This document shows positions 7,733-9,782 of a DNA stretch of 9,782 bases, piece after piece. The DNA is taken from NCBI GenBank assembly GCA_030834835.1, contig JAUQXD010000323.1, forward strand, positions 1 through 9,782, given 5' to 3'. Position 1 is the stretch's first letter. The number at the start of each line of letters is the position of its first letter. Origin of the DNA: Thermoflexales bacterium. Its GTDB lineage: Bacteria; Chloroflexota; Anaerolineae; Fen-1058. Position numbers and translations under genes: made by a program. The notes beneath the pieces are model-generated. The model saw nothing but the letters and a program-made list of their open reading frames with translations. It did no database searches and had not been told where the DNA came from.

Positions 7733-7810
7733 CAAATTATGGTAATAAACGTCTTTGCTAGTTGATTCTTTTCGAGATACGCCACACTAACCTGACAGAA
7801 GGAGACGACC

Positions 7811-8422
7811 ATGCTCATCCACAACCCGATCAAGACTACCCCATTTGCAATAACGCTTATGTTGAACAACACGCTGGCCGCCGAACTGGTGAATGGCGAC
7901 CCGGCAGATATGTGGCCGGGTGTGACCTTTGGCACCACGCCGTTGGAACAAGGCTACGCGCCCGTTTACTTTATCAAAGTCAAGGGGCGCGAGCGGAACG
8001 GTCAGACCTACACGTATGATTCGCTCATCGTGACCGAGTGGCGCATCAAGGGTGCGCAGGGTTTTGTCCAGCGGCTTGAAGCCGCCGACCTGGCCAATGT
8101 GATAACGCCCAAACAGTTGGGCATTATTGCCCGGTGGTTGATCGATCGCAATACGGCGGCCTGGGCGCGCGCCTCGAATGAAGTGCGCGATGCGCTGGGT
8201 CATTCGGAGCCGTTCCTGTCGGTGACCGAAGCTTCGCGGCAGGCGGGCATCCCGATCACGACTCTGGACTCGGCGGTTCGATCGCTGCCGCAGCGTGTAC
8301 CCGCAGCACAAGACGAGCGCGGCCTGTATCGCGTGCGACTATCGGCTCTGAAGAAGTCGTTGCGCGTAGGGCGCGTTCGCTCACGCGAGGCCATCAAGGC
8401 CGGCCACCCCAAAGCCAAATAA
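7811..8422 (+). CDS. Unrecognised 203-aa protein with C-terminal HTH
   Basis: I do not recognise this as a named family. The start is well supported by AAGGAG (7799-7804) 6 nt before the ATG. Residues 1-80 look like a beta-rich domain (for example VYFIKVKG at 52-59 and YTYDSLIVTEWRIKG at 67-81). Residues 85-130 look helical. Residues 136-158 (LSVTEASRQAG then IPITTLDSAV) fit a helix-turn-helix of the MerR/excisionase winged type, with a possible wing in GLYRVRLSALKKSL (171-184). The tail (181-203) is strongly basic. There is no signal peptide, but a hydrophobic patch lies at 11-24. DNA binding is likely; what it controls is unknown. It is the only plus-strand gene here, divergent from glgA and convergent with the ABC-2 permease, and it has its own promoter and terminator. 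A DNA-binding regulator is likeliest; an excisionase-like remnant of a mobile element is possible. Confidence 0.85.
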   Translation: MLIHNPIKTTPFAITLMLNNTLAAELVNGDPADMWPGVTFGTTPLEQGYAPVYFIKVKGRERNGQTYTYDSLIVTEWRIKGAQGFVQRLEAADLANVITPKQLGIIARWLIDRNTAAWARASNEVRDALGHSEPFLSVTEASRQAGIPITTLDSAVRSLPQRVPAAQDERGLYRVRLSALKKSLRVGRVRSREAIKAGHPKAK

Positions 8423-8443
8423 CTGACGCTGTGCACTTTCAAG

Positions 8444-8477
8444 AAAAGACCTGGCTTTGAATAAAGCCAGGTCTTTT
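8444..8477. terminator. Bidirectional Rho-independent terminator
   Basis: A perfect 15-bp stem, AAAAGACCTGGCTTT (8444-8458) and AAAGCCAGGTCTTTT (8463-8477), closes on a 4-nt GAAT loop. It sits between the convergent stops at 8422 and 8501. The plus strand ends in TCTTTTTGC and the minus strand in TCTTTTCTTG, so it can end both the HTH-protein transcript and the ABC-2 permease transcript. Confidence 0.93.
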
Positions 8478-8500
8478 TGCATGGAGTGACGTACCGTCCG

Positions 8501-9736
8501 TTAGCGTCGCAGCTCTTGCACAATGCGCTTCAAATTCAGGCTATTCATGGCCAACAACGTATCGGCGCGGAAGAAGCGCGCGGACAGAGCGATGAGTCCA
8601 TATGTCGTGACGGCCAGCAAGACCAGACCGATCACCAGCTGCTCGATCGGCACCGGGCCGGCGGCCAGCCGCGTGATCATCGATGTGGGCGACGTCAGCG
8701 GGAACAGGCTGAAGATAATCGACATCGCTTCATTGGGCGATTGAATCAGCACGTTGCTCATCCACAACGGAATCATCAACGGCAGCATCACCAGAAACGT
8801 AAACTGTGTGCCTTCACGCGCCGATGGGGCCAGCGCCCCCAACGCCCCCAGCACCGAGGCGTACAACAGGTAGCCCAGCACAAAATACAGCAGCGCCCAG
8901 ATCAGGAAACCGGCCGGCAGCGACACGCCCGATAGCGGATTGCTGCTCAGCATCAACAGACCGCCGCCCACCCAGATCGCCACCTGCAGCAGCGCCACCA
9001 TGCCCAGCCCGACGATCTTGCCCAGCATCACGTCGCGCGGCCGCACGCTGAGCAGCAGCACTTCGATGGTGCGATTCTCTTTTTCCTTCGAGACGCTTTG
9101 CAGCATGAAACCGCCCGTCATCGTGATCACGAAGAAGAAGACAAACAGCGCGGCATAAGGCACGCCAAACGCGGCCAGATCATCTTTCTTCGCTACCGCC
9201 TCCGGCGCCAGACCATACTGCCCCGTCTCCGCCGTCGGATCGATCAGGGCGCGCGCCACCCGCGCGTCGCCGGTCAGATTCAATTGCAGGATATATTCGA
9301 AGAACTCGTTATTGTCCAGGCTATTGAACACGCTGAAGTTGCGGTCCACCACGATCAGCTTGCCGGTCTTCACATAGTCGGCGGGCACCAGATAATACTT
9401 GTTGATCTTGCCGTTGTTCAGCGCCGTTTGCGCTGCCGCTTCATCGGCGTAAGCGCGCAGCCGCACGCTCTTCCATGACGCGCCGGCCGGCATGTCGTCG
9501 GGCATAGTCTTGATGAGTCCCGCCAGATCCACGTAACCCACCGGCAGATTGGCTGCACCCGCCTCGCCAAACAACGGGCTTGATCCATCCTGCGCCACAG
9601 CGCTCTGTGATAGCGCCTGCGACCCCATGCTCAGCACAAAAATCGCCAGGGGCAGCAAAAACGTCGTGAGCCAGAACGATCGCCGGGCGAGTGTGGTCTT
9701 CATTTCATGCTTGATGATAATCCAGACGTTATGCAT
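8501..9736 (-). CDS. ABC-2 type transporter permease, NatB-like
   Basis: This complete 411-residue membrane subunit belongs to an ABC-2 exporter of the NatB (sodium efflux-like) type. It begins with the family's amphipathic N-terminus (IIIKHEMKTTLARRSF) and a first membrane segment (about 21-38), followed by a large extracytoplasmic domain (about 45-188). A C-terminal membrane block has segments near 190-212, 238-262, 274-303, 311-331 and 364-385. The cytoplasmic loop SKEKENRTIEVLLLSVRPRD (216-235) between segments two and three is the hallmark of this family and probably couples to the ATPase. AREGTQFTFLVMLPLMIP (306-323) is also typical. The start at 9736 has AAGGA 7 nt upstream, and the gene follows the end of another gene by 10 bp, so it is the distal gene of an operon. 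The terminator at 8444-8477 ends it. The substrate (Na+, drug or other) cannot be deduced. Confidence 0.93.
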   Translation of the reverse strand: MHNVWIIIKHEMKTTLARRSFWLTTFLLPLAIFVLSMGSQALSQSAVAQDGSSPLFGEAGAANLPVGYVDLAGLIKTMPDDMPAGASWKSVRLRAYADEAAAQTALNNGKINKYYLVPADYVKTGKLIVVDRNFSVFNSLDNNEFFEYILQLNLTGDARVARALIDPTAETGQYGLAPEAVAKKDDLAAFGVPYAALFVFFFVITMTGGFMLQSVSKEKENRTIEVLLLSVRPRDVMLGKIVGLGMVALLQVAIWVGGGLLMLSSNPLSGVSLPAGFLIWALLYFVLGYLLYASVLGALGALAPSAREGTQFTFLVMLPLMIPLWMSNVLIQSPNEAMSIIFSLFPLTSPTSMITRLAAGPVPIEQLVIGLVLLAVTTYGLIALSARFFRADTLLAMNSLNLKRIVQELRR

Positions 9737-9746
9737 GAGACTGTCC

Positions 9747-9782
9747 TTACTGCGCCTGAGCGCGTATCGCTTGCAGCATGCC
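9747..9782 (-). CDS. C-terminal fragment, probably partner ABC ATPase
   Basis: Only the last 11 codons and the TAA (9747-9749) are inside the window, reading GMLQAIRAQAQ. The frame ends 10 bp before the NatB-like permease start. Such permeases normally follow their ATPase directly, and that context is the only reason for the assignment; the tail itself has no diagnostic motif. Confidence 0.45.
   Translation of the reverse strand, partial: GMLQAIRAQAQ

Larger units (their letters stand above)
7424..7810. other. 387-bp divergent intergenic region
   Basis: This gap separates glgA, leaving to the left, from the HTH-protein gene, leaving to the right. I see one promoter candidate at each end (7471-7500 minus, 7705-7732 plus). 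The stretch 7680-7790 is distinctly more AT-rich than the surroundings. The middle (about 7505-7680) has only a CCGATCGG palindrome at 7590-7597 and no gene, tRNA, riboswitch-like fold or repeat array that I can recognise. Confidence 0.7.

Noticed and set aside
7424..7810. Small gene or regulatory RNA in the divergent region
   Set aside because: Short frames here lack a Shine-Dalgarno, and no stable long-range pairing or riboswitch signature is visible by eye.

Overview
The window comes from a GC-rich bacterial chromosome (roughly 60% GC by eye). Nearly all genes lie on the minus strand, so it reads most naturally from right to left. The mix of a NatB-type ABC-2 permease, an SLC45-like sugar symporter, a soluble multi-PAS histidine kinase and an FtsX-type exporter without lipoprotein-sorting partners resembles Chloroflexota (Anaerolineae-like) genomes. 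That is a tentative inference: the window has no rRNA or other phylogenetic marker.

Layout in minus-strand order: (1) the last codons of an upstream gene (9747-9782), probably an ABC ATPase, followed by an ABC-2/NatB-type permease (8501-9736). (2) A lone plus-strand gene (7811-8422) encoding an unrecognised 203-aa protein with a C-terminal helix-turn-helix. It has its own consensus-like promoter, a strong ribosome binding site and a very good bidirectional terminator (8444-8477) shared with the permease. (3) A 387-bp divergent intergenic region. (4) A co-linear run of glgA glycogen synthase (5978-7423), a four-PAS soluble histidine kinase (3663-5927) and an SLC45/sucrose-symporter-like MFS transporter (2303-3523). 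(5) A terminator-like hairpin (2162-2205). (6) A tightly spaced ABC exporter pair: a LolD/MacB-type ATPase (1411-2115) and an FtsX-family permease (from 1404, running off the left edge).

Together, block 4 suggests carbohydrate uptake and storage: a sugar symporter, a cytoplasmic sensor kinase and glycogen synthase. Whether they form one transcript is uncertain, because the gaps (50 bp and 139 bp) leave room for internal promoters. Between glgA and the kinase lies a tandem pair of 18-bp repeats, each containing a GTTGA-TG-TCAAC palindrome. This is the most operator-like signal in the window. The two ABC systems at the ends are separate export units.

Most of the window is ordinary. The points worth a second look are the tandem palindromes, the self-contained unit encoding the HTH protein, the high frequency of CGATCG, and the hairpin ahead of the exporter. 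I found no CRISPR array, tRNA, rRNA, transposase or integrase.
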